A DNA stretch of 64,000 nucleotides from an uncultured Prevotellaceae bacterium (lineage in GTDB: Bacteria > Bacteroidota > Bacteroidia > Bacteroidales > Bacteroidaceae), in NCBI GenBank assembly GCA_946188395.1, contig CAMHUU010000009.1, positions 1 through 64,000 of the forward strand, read 5' to 3'. Position numbers and translations under genes: made by a program. The notes beneath the pieces were generated by a model. It was given only the letters and a program-made list of their open reading frames with translations. It ran no database searches and was not told the origin of the DNA. This document shows positions 1 to 6,698 of the stretch, in pieces (within the stretch, counting starts at the first letter, position 1; each line of letters starts with the position of its first letter).

Positions 1-411
1 CTCATCATGAACAACCTGCCCGTGGGTTATTTCCGCGACCTGCAGATCATCAAGGAAGTCTTCCTGCCTGCCTTTGGCGAACTGAAGGACTGTCTCCAGA
101 TGGCTGCCTATATTATTAATAAGATAGAGGTACGCGAGGACATCCTCGACAATCCTATGTACGACCCCATGTTCAGCGTAGAGGAGGTGAACCGCCTTGC
201 TGCTGAGGGTATGCCTTTCCGCGACGCCTACAAGAAGGTGGGGCTCGACATCGAGGCAGGTACTTTCCGCCCCGACAAGGACATCCACCATACCCACGAG
301 GGTTCTATCGGCAACCTCTGCAACGACCGCATCTCTGAACTAATGGGTAGTGTGCTCGAAGGTTTCGCCTTCGAGCGGGTACTCGAAGCCGAAAAACGTA
401 TGTTGAAATGA
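1..411 (+). CDS. argH: Argininosuccinate lyase, C-terminal part (cut by window start)
   Basis: The reading frame is open from base 1, so the gene starts outside the window; about 137 C-terminal codons are seen. The segment LPVGYFRDLQIIKE matches the region of argininosuccinate lyase just after the catalytic serine loop (family LPxxYxRDLQ), and the rest (FRDAYKKVG, the GSIGNL segment) fits the C-terminal helical domain. The enzyme splits argininosuccinate into arginine and fumarate in the cytoplasm, the last step of arginine synthesis. Its stop codon overlaps the ATG of the next gene (ATGA at 408-411), so the two are probably co-translated. The family assignment is strong although the catalytic serine loop itself lies outside the window. 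Confidence 0.9.
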   Translation, partial: LIMNNLPVGYFRDLQIIKEVFLPAFGELKDCLQMAAYIINKIEVREDILDNPMYDPMFSVEEVNRLAAEGMPFRDAYKKVGLDIEAGTFRPDKDIHHTHEGSIGNLCNDRISELMGSVLEGFAFERVLEAEKRMLK

Positions 412-998
412 AACGGCTATTCTCTTACCTCTTACTTCTTACCTCTTACCTCTCCTTGGTTGGTTGTAATGACGAGGGGGAATACTCCACTTGGCCTTGC
501 CGCTTCTCCTACGACAACAGCCTGCACCTCGACCCCACGCTTGCTTCGGCTATGAACATCGATTCGCGGGGTGTCTTCTGCAAAATCTGGGAGTCGAATA
601 TGGGCGGACTCGTCCTCCATTTCCAGAGCAATCAGGGTGGCGATGCCACTCACCAGCAGGTTACCGAAATGGAGCGGCTTACCAACTATATTCTGGGCAT
701 TAACAACGGCATCATCGTAGGCTTTCAGACTATGAATACCCAACCCAATGGCGGTTTTGTGGCCTACGATGCACAGTGTCCGAACTGTGTGCGTCGCGAG
801 AATAATACCATCAATCCCCGCTTCCCTGTGTCGATGTCAACCAGTGGCATTGCCTCTTGTGCTGTCTGTGGGAAGAAATACGACCTCAACAACAGCGGCA
901 TCGTCCAGAATGGAGAAGAGAGCGACGTAGGACTTCAGAAGTATCTCGCCTCCACCACAGGCCCCAATGGATTCCTTTCTGTGGGAACAAAACGATAG
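408..998 (+). CDS. Small lipoprotein with two CxxC pairs
   Basis: A 196-residue protein of unknown function. It has a lipoprotein signal (hydrophobic core, lipobox LVGC, lipidated Cys20), so it should be anchored in the envelope. Cys124/127 (CPNC) and Cys151/154 (CAVC followed by GKKYDLNNSG) form two CxxC pairs, a layout that suggests a zinc-ribbon or Rieske-like fold with all-cysteine ligands; the metal is inferred. The start overlaps the argH stop by 4 bp. The signal-peptide core is encoded by a 7-bp tandem repeat (422-453). Function is unknown; the link to argH is only positional. Confidence 0.75.
   Translation: MKRLFSYLLLLTSYLSLVGCNDEGEYSTWPCRFSYDNSLHLDPTLASAMNIDSRGVFCKIWESNMGGLVLHFQSNQGGDATHQQVTEMERLTNYILGINNGIIVGFQTMNTQPNGGFVAYDAQCPNCVRRENNTINPRFPVSMSTSGIASCAVCGKKYDLNNSGIVQNGEESDVGLQKYLASTTGPNGFLSVGTKR
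422..453 (+). repeat. 7-bp tandem repeat inside a signal peptide
   Basis: Four and a half units of ctcttac with one variant unit. They encode the hydrophobic core of the lipoprotein signal peptide. Confidence 0.85.
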
Positions 999-1002
999 TA
1001 TA

Positions 1003-1031
1003 AGTGAAAAGTGAAGAGTGAAGAGTGAAAA
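1003..1031 (+). repeat. 7-bp tandem repeat
   Basis: Four units of agtgaag/agtgaaa between the lipoprotein stop codon and the tRNA promoter. Confidence 0.85.
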
Positions 1032-1068
1032 ATTTGCTTCCGCATTTCTTCGTTTCACTTTTTTTTCT

Positions 1069-1076
1069 TATCTTTG
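1069..1076 (+). promoter_or_regulatory. -7 element for tRNA-Leu
   Basis: TATCTTTG matches the Bacteroidetes -7 consensus TAnnTTTG and lies 26 bp before the tRNA. No clear TTTG is seen at the ideal -33 distance; TTTC at 1045-1048 is the best candidate. Confidence 0.6.
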
Positions 1077-1102
1077 CACCCGATTTTCGCAGAAAGTCTG
1101 TT

Positions 1103-1186
1103 GCCGCGATGGTGGAATGGTAGACACGAGGGACTTAAAATCCCTTGGCCATAACGGCTGTGCGGGTTCGAGTCCCGCTCGCGGCA
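1103..1186 (+). tRNA. tRNA-Leu (anticodon UAA)
   Basis: An 84-nt class II tRNA. The acceptor arm GCCGCGA (1103-1109) pairs with TCGCGGC (1179-1185), followed by discriminator A. The anticodon loop CTTAAAA, between AGGGA and TCCCT, carries anticodon TAA. A long variable arm and the T loop GGGTTCGAGTCCC are present. CCA is not encoded. Reads the UUA codon. Confidence 0.95.
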
Positions 1187-1261
1187 CAAGACGCTTGCTT
1201 AGCAAGAGCGGCGCAAAGGGCGAGAGTCTTTCGCGGCGCAAACAATATTCTTATATAGTAT

Positions 1262-1290
1262 AACGAGACGGTCCAATGGGCCGTCTCGTT
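1262..1290. terminator. Bidirectional hairpin terminator
   Basis: A 13-bp stem (one G-U pair) with an AAT loop: AACGAGACGG at 1262-1271 pairs with CCGTCTCGTT at 1281-1290. It separates the tRNA from the convergent response-regulator gene and has a T-rich tail on the plus strand. Confidence 0.8.
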
Positions 1291-1303
1291 GTTTATTGTC
1301 CTT

Positions 1304-2029
1304 TTATGGTTGTTTGAATGTCCGGGTTTCCAGGAAAGCGCGGAAAGCAGGGAGGTATCCATCAGGAATGTGGATGATTTCCTCACCAATGTAGATGCAG
1401 TCGTTGTGGTCGACTTTACTGATTTTGTCGATGGCAACAATATAGGAACGGTGTACGCGCAGGAATTTTTCTTTGGGCAGCATCTCCTCGACGGCTTTCA
1501 TCGTCAGGTGGGTAATGAGCGCTTTGGGCTGGTTGTCGAGGTAGAACAGCACGTAGTCTTTCATGCCATTGACATAGACGATGTCGTCAATATTGATGTT
1601 CTGCCACTCGCCATCGACACGGATGAATACGGTGTTGGGCGTTTCGGACTGCGGAGTGGATGCCTGTGGGGTGTGCAGCTTCCTGGCCTTATCGACAGCA
1701 GCGATGAACTTGTTGTAGCGAATAGGTTTCAGCAGGAAGTCAAGGGCATTCACCTCGTAACTCTCGAAAGCATATTCCTTGAATGCTGTCGTGAAGACGA
1801 CGCGTGTCTCTTCAGGCAGGCTATGGGCGAGTTCCATGCCGTCCATGTTGGGCATCTGGATATCCAGGAAAAGCAAATCGGGCTTTTGCTCCTTGACAGC
1901 ATTGAGGGCGTTGATGGAGTCTGTGAATGAAGCCAGCAGCGTCAGGTCTGGTGTTTTCTCGACATACGACTCCAGCAGTCGCACTGCCAATGGCTCGTCG
2001 TCGACGATGATGCATGTAAGCGTGCTCAT
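1304..2029 (-). CDS. LytTR-family response regulator
   Basis: A 241-residue cytoplasmic response regulator. The N-terminal receiver domain has the acidic pair DDE at 10-12, phospho-acceptor Asp56 in LFLDIQMP, and the conserved T and K positions (TTAFKEYA, LLKPI). The C-terminal half (from about residue 130) is a LytTR DNA-binding domain with the typical FLRVHRSYIV motif. Its start overlaps the stop of the kinase gene upstream (ATGA, 2026-2029), so the two form one transcript with translational coupling. The neighbouring sensor is its presumed partner; the regulon is unknown. Confidence 0.93.
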   Translation of the reverse strand: MSTLTCIIVDDEPLAVRLLESYVEKTPDLTLLASFTDSINALNAVKEQKPDLLFLDIQMPNMDGMELAHSLPEETRVVFTTAFKEYAFESYEVNALDFLLKPIRYNKFIAAVDKARKLHTPQASTPQSETPNTVFIRVDGEWQNINIDDIVYVNGMKDYVLFYLDNQPKALITHLTMKAVEEMLPKEKFLRVHRSYIVAIDKISKVDHNDCIYIGEEIIHIPDGYLPAFRAFLETRTFKQP

Positions 2030-3030
2030 AGGCGGATGGTGATTTTAACGTGATAGATGTTCTCGGGGGTAATCGCCTGTTCCCACGTATAGCAGCCCGG
2101 ATAGAGCAGATCCAGACGACGACGGGTGTTGTCGAGCCCGATGCCCGATCCGCTGCGATCCTTGGTGGGCTTGGGATTATTCGTGTTGTCGCAGTTGAAG
2201 ACCAGATTGTCGCCCTCTTGCGTCAAACTGATGTCGATAGTAGCTGGTGCATTGCTGTTCATGCCGTGCTTGAAGGCGTTCTCGATAAGCGAGATGAACA
2301 AAAGGGGAGCTACTTCCAACTGAGAACTGAAAACTGAGAACTGAGAAGTGACTGTGGTCATCTCGTTGCAGCGCAGTTTCATCAGCTCGATGTAATTCTT
2401 CATGAACTCCACTTCGCCGCTGATAGGAACCTTGGGTTTGTTGGTTTCGTACATGGCATAGCGTAGCAGGTCGCTCAGCTGCATGATGGCCTCCTGCGTC
2501 TCGTCGCCATCAATCTGCGCCAGGCTGGAGATGTTGTTCAGCGTATTAAAGAGGAAATGCGGATTAATCTGGTTCTTCAGCCAAGCCAGTTCAGCCTCCA
2601 CCTCTTTCTGCTTGCGCTCCTGCTGGCGCATCACGTAGCGGATACTCAAGGCGATGCCAATGGCCATCCAGTTGATGAGCATAGCAATGCCTGCAAACGA
2701 CGAGAAGCCTGCGCGGAATATTTCTGGCATGGTGGAAGTGTCGTTAAAGAGGATATGGCTGTTGCAGACGGTAACCAGTGCCACATTCAGCAATAGGAAC
2801 TGCCAGAATCTGCGTTGGAACCAGAGATATGGTACCAGCAAATAGAAGTTCAGCAGATAGACAATCCCCATTGGTGCCAGCCAATAGCCTGACACAGAGA
2901 GTGAAGTCATCAGCTGAGCCTTGTCGTGGCTAATCACATAGCTGATGAGTCCTGGCGACAGTACTATCAGCGACAACAGCAACACCTGCGTCAGCAGGAT
3001 TCCAATGTCCTTACTCTGAATCTTCTTCAT
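2026..3030 (-). CDS. LytS-like membrane sensor histidine kinase
   Basis: About 334 residues: four hydrophobic segments in the first 140 residues, then a coiled linker and a His_kinase domain (phospho-acceptor motif NPHFLFNTLNNI) with an ATPase part (ENAFKHG; SGSGIGLDNTRRRL). It phosphorylates the LytTR regulator encoded just downstream. I place the start at 3030 (MKKIQSKD) rather than the first in-frame ATG at 3051, because a good promoter (-7 TAACTTTG at 3046-3039, TTTG at 3069-3066) overlaps the upstream Met codon. That leaves a leader of only a few bases. A 7-bp repeat tract (2318-2349) inserts a QFSVFSSQLEV segment before the ATPase part. Confidence 0.9.
   Translation of the reverse strand: MKKIQSKDIGILLTQVLLLSLIVLSPGLISYVISHDKAQLMTSLSVSGYWLAPMGIVYLLNFYLLVPYLWFQRRFWQFLLLNVALVTVCNSHILFNDTSTMPEIFRAGFSSFAGIAMLINWMAIGIALSIRYVMRQQERKQKEVEAELAWLKNQINPHFLFNTLNNISSLAQIDGDETQEAIMQLSDLLRYAMYETNKPKVPISGEVEFMKNYIELMKLRCNEMTTVTSQFSVFSSQLEVAPLLFISLIENAFKHGMNSNAPATIDISLTQEGDNLVFNCDNTNNPKPTKDRSGSGIGLDNTRRRLDLLYPGCYTWEQAITPENIYHVKITIRL
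2318..2349 (+). repeat. 7-bp tandem repeat in the kinase gene
   Basis: Four units of aactgag/aactgaa plus a partial unit, in frame inside the histidine kinase coding region. Confidence 0.85.
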
Positions 3031-3038
3031 ATCGTTGG

Positions 3039-3069
3039 CAAAGTTATGCATTTTATCTGAAATAGCAAA
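3039..3069 (-). promoter_or_regulatory. Promoter of the kinase/regulator operon
   Basis: On the minus strand TAACTTTG (3046-3039) lies 19 bp from TTTG (3069-3066). The predicted transcript start is about 3033, nearly at the ATG at 3030, which points to a very short leader or a leaderless mRNA. Confidence 0.65.
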
Positions 3070-3070
3070 A

Positions 3071-3101
3071 TCTCTCCCGCATAATCTCTATGCAGGAGAG
3101 A
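3071..3101 (-). terminator. Hairpin terminator of the small helical-protein gene
   Basis: TCTCTCC-GCATA (3071-3083) pairs with TATGC-GGAGAGA (3089-3101) with one mismatch and a 5-nt loop. On the minus strand it is followed by TTTTGC. It lies just upstream of the kinase promoter. Confidence 0.7.
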
Positions 3102-3126
3102 GAATAGTTGACTTTTTATGTGGAAA

Positions 3127-3495
3127 CTATTTGTTGTCGGCGGTGGCATTTTCCATCATCCGCTCGGTAGTGTTTCTGATGGTGAGGTCCATCATCTGCA
3201 TATACTTATTGTACTGCTTCTCGCTCATAATCTTCTTCATTGCAGCCTTGTGGCTGTCCTGCACCTTTTGCCAAGCCTCACCGGCCTTCGAGCCGTCCTG
3301 CAGACGATAGAGAGATTCCATCGAGGCAGAGAACTGCGCCATAGCGGTCTTTACCGGCTCCACTTGACTTGTCGTCAGTTCCAAATAGCTGCTCAAACGA
3401 TCGAACGACAGCTTGCTGTTGTTGTTTACATTCTGTGCATTAGCACTCATTGTCATTACGAACATTGCCACGAGGGCGATCATCATCTTTTTCAT
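3127..3495 (-). CDS. Small periplasmic helical protein
   Basis: 122 residues: a signal peptide ending SANA|QN, then a fully helical charged chain. The pattern LTTSQVEPVKTAMAQF, with EKQYNKYMQMMDLTIRN later, resembles the LTxxQ helical repeats of Spy/CpxP-type periplasmic proteins and the small exported helical proteins common in Bacteroidetes. The similarity is weak and a chaperone role is only a guess. It is transcribed from its own promoter (about 3548-3577) and ends in a hairpin (3071-3101), so it is a separate unit from the kinase operon that follows. Confidence 0.7.
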   Translation of the reverse strand: MKKMMIALVAMFVMTMSANAQNVNNNSKLSFDRLSSYLELTTSQVEPVKTAMAQFSASMESLYRLQDGSKAGEAWQKVQDSHKAAMKKIMSEKQYNKYMQMMDLTIRNTTERMMENATADNK

Positions 3496-3547
3496 AATCT
3501 TTTCTTTTTTTTATTGTTAATACTGTGTTTGTGTCCTTTTGACGTTG

Positions 3548-3577
3548 CAAAGGTATGATGATTTCCGTTAGGCGCAA
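3548..3577 (-). promoter_or_regulatory. Promoter of the small helical-protein gene
   Basis: TACCTTTG on the minus strand (3555-3548) with TTTG at 3577-3574, spacing 18 bp. Confidence 0.55.
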
Positions 3578-3586
3578 AATCGCTTT

Positions 3587-3830
3587 CGACGTTTGCCCCC
3601 ACGTGTTTCGACGTTTGGGCCAAAAGGATGAAAGGTACGGCCTAAAAGGTCGTTAGCGCCTTGATAAAAGGTTGGGAGGCGGTTCGTAAAGTTAAAACTA
3701 AGACAACGTTTGATAAAACTAAGGCAACGTTTGTTAAAACTAAGGCATCGTTTGTTAAAACTAAGGCAATGATAGCAAGTTTTCGGAACATCGAGCTGAA
3801 CGAGGACTCTATGTGTTTCGACGTTTGGGC
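3587..3830. repeat. Intergenic region with 21-bp tandem repeat and flanking direct repeats
   Basis: The 459-bp gap 3496-3954 holds no convincing gene. It contains a 21-bp tandem repeat, about 3.9 copies (unit starts 3691, 3712, 3733, 3754; consensus gttaaaactaaggcaacgtt). Around it, TTTCGACGTTTG occurs three times: in a partial copy ending near 3597, and in two nearly identical 20-bp copies at 3601-3620 and 3811-3830. The tandem part is open in one plus-strand frame (about 3646-3837, repeating KTKATFV) but no start codon precedes it. Confidence 0.85.
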
Positions 3831-3867
3831 AAATTGATGGTTGATAGTTTGAAAATCATTCCAAAAA

Positions 3868-3899
3868 TTTGGCAGTTACGGAAAAAATGCATACTTTTG
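3868..3899 (+). promoter_or_regulatory. Promoter of the SPFH gene
   Basis: TTTG (3868-3871), 20-bp spacer, TACTTTTG (3892-3899). The predicted start near 3906 leaves a leader of about 50 nt with an A-rich ribosome-binding region. Confidence 0.75.
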
Positions 3900-3954
3900 C
3901 AGATGTAACAAGAACTGGTATTTGACATCCATAAATTAGAAAAAGGTAATAACT

Positions 3955-4821
3955 ATGATGAAACAGTATTTTCGCCCTTTGGCCATAGCTGGAGGATGCA
4001 TTGTGTTAGTATTGATTCTGTTTGCTACGTGTTGCACGGTAGTCGACTCTGGTGAGGTGGGTATCCGTTTCCACAAATGGTCGCTCAACGAACAGGACTA
4101 CGGCGGTGTGGAGGGAACGTGTAAGGGTTGGGTGTTTTATAACCCCATCACCACGAACGTGTTTACCTATCCCACGTTTACCCAGCGCAAACAATACGAG
4201 ACGTTCTCGGTGAATGCCAAGGACGCGTCGCTCTTCGAGATGGACCCAACGATAGCCTATCGTATCAATCCCGATAAGGCCTGCGACATCTTTACAAAAT
4301 ACCGCGTGGGTGTGAAGGAGTTGGAAGAAGGCTATATCCGTACCTGTATCTACGAGGCCTATCGCACCTGTGCCAACCAGTATACCTCTGACTCGCTGAT
4401 GTCGAATCGCGCCAACTTCGAGCGTGACGTCCGTTCCCGCCTGGAGAAGTCGTTGATGGCTGAGGGTTTCCTCGTTGAGGAGTTTACCTCGAAGATTACC
4501 CCTCCCTCGTCGCTGCTCTCGATGATTGACGCTAAGAATACCGCCATTCAGAGTGCCTTGAAGGCTGAGAACGAGGTGAAGGAGGCTGAGGCCAATGCTA
4601 AGATTGCTGTTGCCAAAGCCGAGGGTAATGCTAAGGCGATGAAGATTAAGGCCGATGCTGAGGCTTATTATAATAGAACAATTGCTGCTTCGCTGTCGCC
4701 CATGATTGTTCAAGAGGACATGATTGAGAAGTGGGACGGCAAGATGCCGCAGATTATGGCTGGCAACGGTGGAATGATGATGGATATCTCGAAAGTAATC
4801 GGAAGCAGTAAAGGAAAATAA
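3955..4821 (+). CDS. SPFH/Band 7 (prohibitin-like) membrane protein
   Basis: 288 residues. One N-terminal membrane helix (about 10-28), then an SPFH domain starting VVDSGEVGIRFHKW, then an Ala/Glu/Lys-rich coiled coil (about 195-245, KAENEVKEAEANAKIAVAKA) and a short tail. The layout is that of prohibitins and related scaffolds, which oligomerise at the membrane and organise proteases or lipid domains; the partner here is unknown. Its Cys26/27 lie at the end of the membrane segment without a good lipobox. The start may be Met1 or the adjacent Met2. A hairpin (4825-4851) follows, so it is probably monocistronic, or only partly read through into the cobalamin gene 38 bp downstream. Confidence 0.88.
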   Translation: MMKQYFRPLAIAGGCIVLVLILFATCCTVVDSGEVGIRFHKWSLNEQDYGGVEGTCKGWVFYNPITTNVFTYPTFTQRKQYETFSVNAKDASLFEMDPTIAYRINPDKACDIFTKYRVGVKELEEGYIRTCIYEAYRTCANQYTSDSLMSNRANFERDVRSRLEKSLMAEGFLVEEFTSKITPPSSLLSMIDAKNTAIQSALKAENEVKEAEANAKIAVAKAEGNAKAMKIKADAEAYYNRTIAASLSPMIVQEDMIEKWDGKMPQIMAGNGGMMMDISKVIGSSKGK

Positions 4822-4824
4822 AGA

Positions 4825-4851
4825 ACACAGGGGGCTGAAGTCCCCTTGTGT
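4825..4851 (+). terminator. Hairpin between the SPFH gene and cbiJ-cbiD
   Basis: ACACAGGGG (4825-4833) pairs with CCCCTTGTGT (4842-4851), with one G-U pair. The T tract after it is short, so termination may be partial. Confidence 0.55.
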
Positions 4852-4859
4852 AGTTTTGT

Positions 4860-6698
4860 ATGATACTGGTATTCGGAGGTACGACGGAGGGTCGCAAGGC
4901 TGTAGAGGTGCTGGAAGAAGGCGGTAAGGTCTTTTATTACAGCACCAAGACGGGCGAGCAGGACATCATCCTGCATAACGGACAGTGCATTGATGGTGCA
5001 CTGGACGGTGAGGCTATGAGGACGTTCTGTCAGGAACACGACATCCGGCTCATCGTGGATGCTGCCCATCCCTTTGCCTCGCAACTCCACCAGACCATAG
5101 CCCAGGTTTCTGATTCGCTCGGTATCCCTGCTATCCGCTATGAACGCATCTATCCGCCTCGTGACCCCAGCATTACGTGGATTGACGACTACAAAGAACT
5201 TGCTTCTCACCTCTCACCTCTTACCACTTTGTTAGCCACAACAGGCGTTCAGAGCATTGCTAAACTGAAACCATTGGAGGCAGAAGGCATCAAGGTGTAT
5301 TATCGGATTCTGAATCGTGAATCGTCGATAGCGTTGGCCCTGAAACAAGGGGCGAGCGAGGAACAACTCTGTTACTATGAAGACCCTAACGACATTCCCG
5401 TTAATGCTGAGGCCATCTTGCTGAAAGAGAGCGGACTCTCGGGTGGTTTCCTTGAAAAGGTGGAAGCCGCACGGGCTCGAGGTATGAAGATAATCGCCCT
5501 AAAGCGCCCAGAAGGGTTCATGGTTTATGGTTCATGGTTCATGGTCAATGGGCCTTACGGATTGCGTCGTGCTGTGGAGAAGTTGTTGCCCGAGTTCTAT
5601 GCCCTGCATAGTGGATTGACGACGGGCACTTGTGCTACAGCGGCAGCTATTGCAGCAACACTTAGGCTAACAAAAGGCGAGATGCCCGACGAAGTGCCAG
5701 TCATCCTGCCCAATGGCGAAACCATCATGGTCGCTGTGGGTTATGGCGATGGCTATGCCTATTGCATCAAAGAGGCAGGCGACGACCCCGATGTTACGAA
5801 TGGCATCGAAGTGCGGGCGAGCGTGGAAGTGAATCATGGGGACTGTCCCCATGAACAAAGCGAAGCGACAGATCAGAGGGACTGTCCCCGTGATTCACAT
5901 CAACCGCAGGTTGAAATTCTAGGCGGAGAGGGTGTTGGCGTGTTTACGCTTCCCGGCTTCGACTTTCCTCCCGGCGAGCCCGCTATCAACAAAGCCCCTC
6001 GCGAAATGATTCGCCAAAACATCATGAAGATACTGTTGCAAGCTCCCCTCTCTATTGGAGAGGGGTTGGGGGTGAGGCTTTCCGTTCCCCAAGGTGCAGA
6101 AATCGCCCGCCGCACCTTCAATCCCCGTTTGGGCATTGAGGGTGGCATCTCGATTATTGGTGTTTCGGGCATCGTCAAACCCTTTTCTGAGGAAGCCTTT
6201 ATCGATAGCATCCGTAAATGTATGACTGTAGCTCAAGCTTCTGGTGCAGAGCGCGTTGTCATCAACAGCGGAGGCAAGAGCGAACGATTCGTGAAAGCCC
6301 TCTATCCCGCATTGCCCCAGCAGGCATTTGTGGAATACGGCAACTACATTGGCGAAACGCTGAAGATAGCCCACGAGTTGGATATCAAAAACATTACCCT
6401 TGGTGTGATGTTGGGAAAAGCTGTCAAACTGGCTGCTGGCCATCTCGACACCCATAGCCGTAAGGCCACGATGGATAAGGACTTTATCCGGCAAATGCTT
6501 GCGGAAGCGGGCTGCGACATCGACATCAGCGACATCACGCTGGCTCGCGAAATCTGGGAAAAGCTGCCTGCTGAAAAGCTTCAGACCTTTGCTAATACCA
6601 TCATCCGCCATTGCGTAGCACATTGCAGTCCGCTACTGCCCAATGGCACCCTCACCATCCTGTTGATTGATGATGAGGGAACCATCTACAGCTTATAA
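4860..6698 (+). CDS. cbiD: Fusion of precorrin-6A reductase (CbiJ/CobK) and cobalt-precorrin-5B C1-methyltransferase (CbiD)
   Basis: 612 residues in two parts. Residues 1 to about 245 are CbiJ/CobK-like (nucleotide-binding MILVFGGTTEG, IVDAAHPFA, LLATTGVQSI, LLKESG). From about 249 (LHSGLTTGTCATAAAIAA) the protein is CbiD-like (ALPQQAFVEYGNYIGETL, MLGKAVKLAAGHLDTHS). The pair methylates C1 of cobalt-precorrin-5B and then reduces the ring, two consecutive steps of anaerobic corrin synthesis. Repeats interrupt the gene in four places: 7-bp tandem tracts at 5205-5225 and 5517-5551, a REPIN-like palindrome at 5830-5897 and a GC-rich palindrome at 6041-6079, all in frame. It starts 38 bp after the SPFH gene; its 3' end overlaps the convergent GH3 gene by 13 bp. 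Confidence 0.92.
   Translation: MILVFGGTTEGRKAVEVLEEGGKVFYYSTKTGEQDIILHNGQCIDGALDGEAMRTFCQEHDIRLIVDAAHPFASQLHQTIAQVSDSLGIPAIRYERIYPPRDPSITWIDDYKELASHLSPLTTLLATTGVQSIAKLKPLEAEGIKVYYRILNRESSIALALKQGASEEQLCYYEDPNDIPVNAEAILLKESGLSGGFLEKVEAARARGMKIIALKRPEGFMVYGSWFMVNGPYGLRRAVEKLLPEFYALHSGLTTGTCATAAAIAATLRLTKGEMPDEVPVILPNGETIMVAVGYGDGYAYCIKEAGDDPDVTNGIEVRASVEVNHGDCPHEQSEATDQRDCPRDSHQPQVEILGGEGVGVFTLPGFDFPPGEPAINKAPREMIRQNIMKILLQAPLSIGEGLGVRLSVPQGAEIARRTFNPRLGIEGGISIIGVSGIVKPFSEEAFIDSIRKCMTVAQASGAERVVINSGGKSERFVKALYPALPQQAFVEYGNYIGETLKIAHELDIKNITLGVMLGKAVKLAAGHLDTHSRKATMDKDFIRQMLAEAGCDIDISDITLAREIWEKLPAEKLQTFANTIIRHCVAHCSPLLPNGTLTILLIDDEGTIYSL
5205..5225 (+). repeat. 7-bp tandem repeat in cbiJ part
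   Basis: Three units of tctcacc/tcttacc, in frame, encoding HLSPLTTL. Confidence 0.8.
5517..5551 (+). repeat. 7-bp tandem repeat at the CbiJ-CbiD linker
   Basis: Five units of ttcatgg with two variant units, encoding FMVYGSWFMVNG about 20 residues before the CbiD domain. Confidence 0.88.
5830..5897. repeat. REPIN-like inverted pair inserted in cbiD
   Basis: The 20-nt arms 5830-5849 and 5878-5897 are inverted copies (two mismatches), and each contains the small palindrome GGGGACTGTCCCC or its truncated form. The insert is in frame and adds about 22 residues (HGDCPHEQSEATDQRDCPRD) to CbiD. Confidence 0.85.
6041..6079. repeat. GC-rich palindromic repeat in cbiD (family A)
   Basis: About 39 bp with core CTCCCCTCTCTATTGGAGAG, in frame, encoding APLSIGEGLGVRL. 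It belongs to the same family as copies at 14317, 14415, 36507 and 58845. Confidence 0.88.

Noticed and set aside
3646..3837. Small gene made of the 21-bp repeats
   Set aside because: The frame is open but has no start codon before the repeats and no ribosome-binding region.
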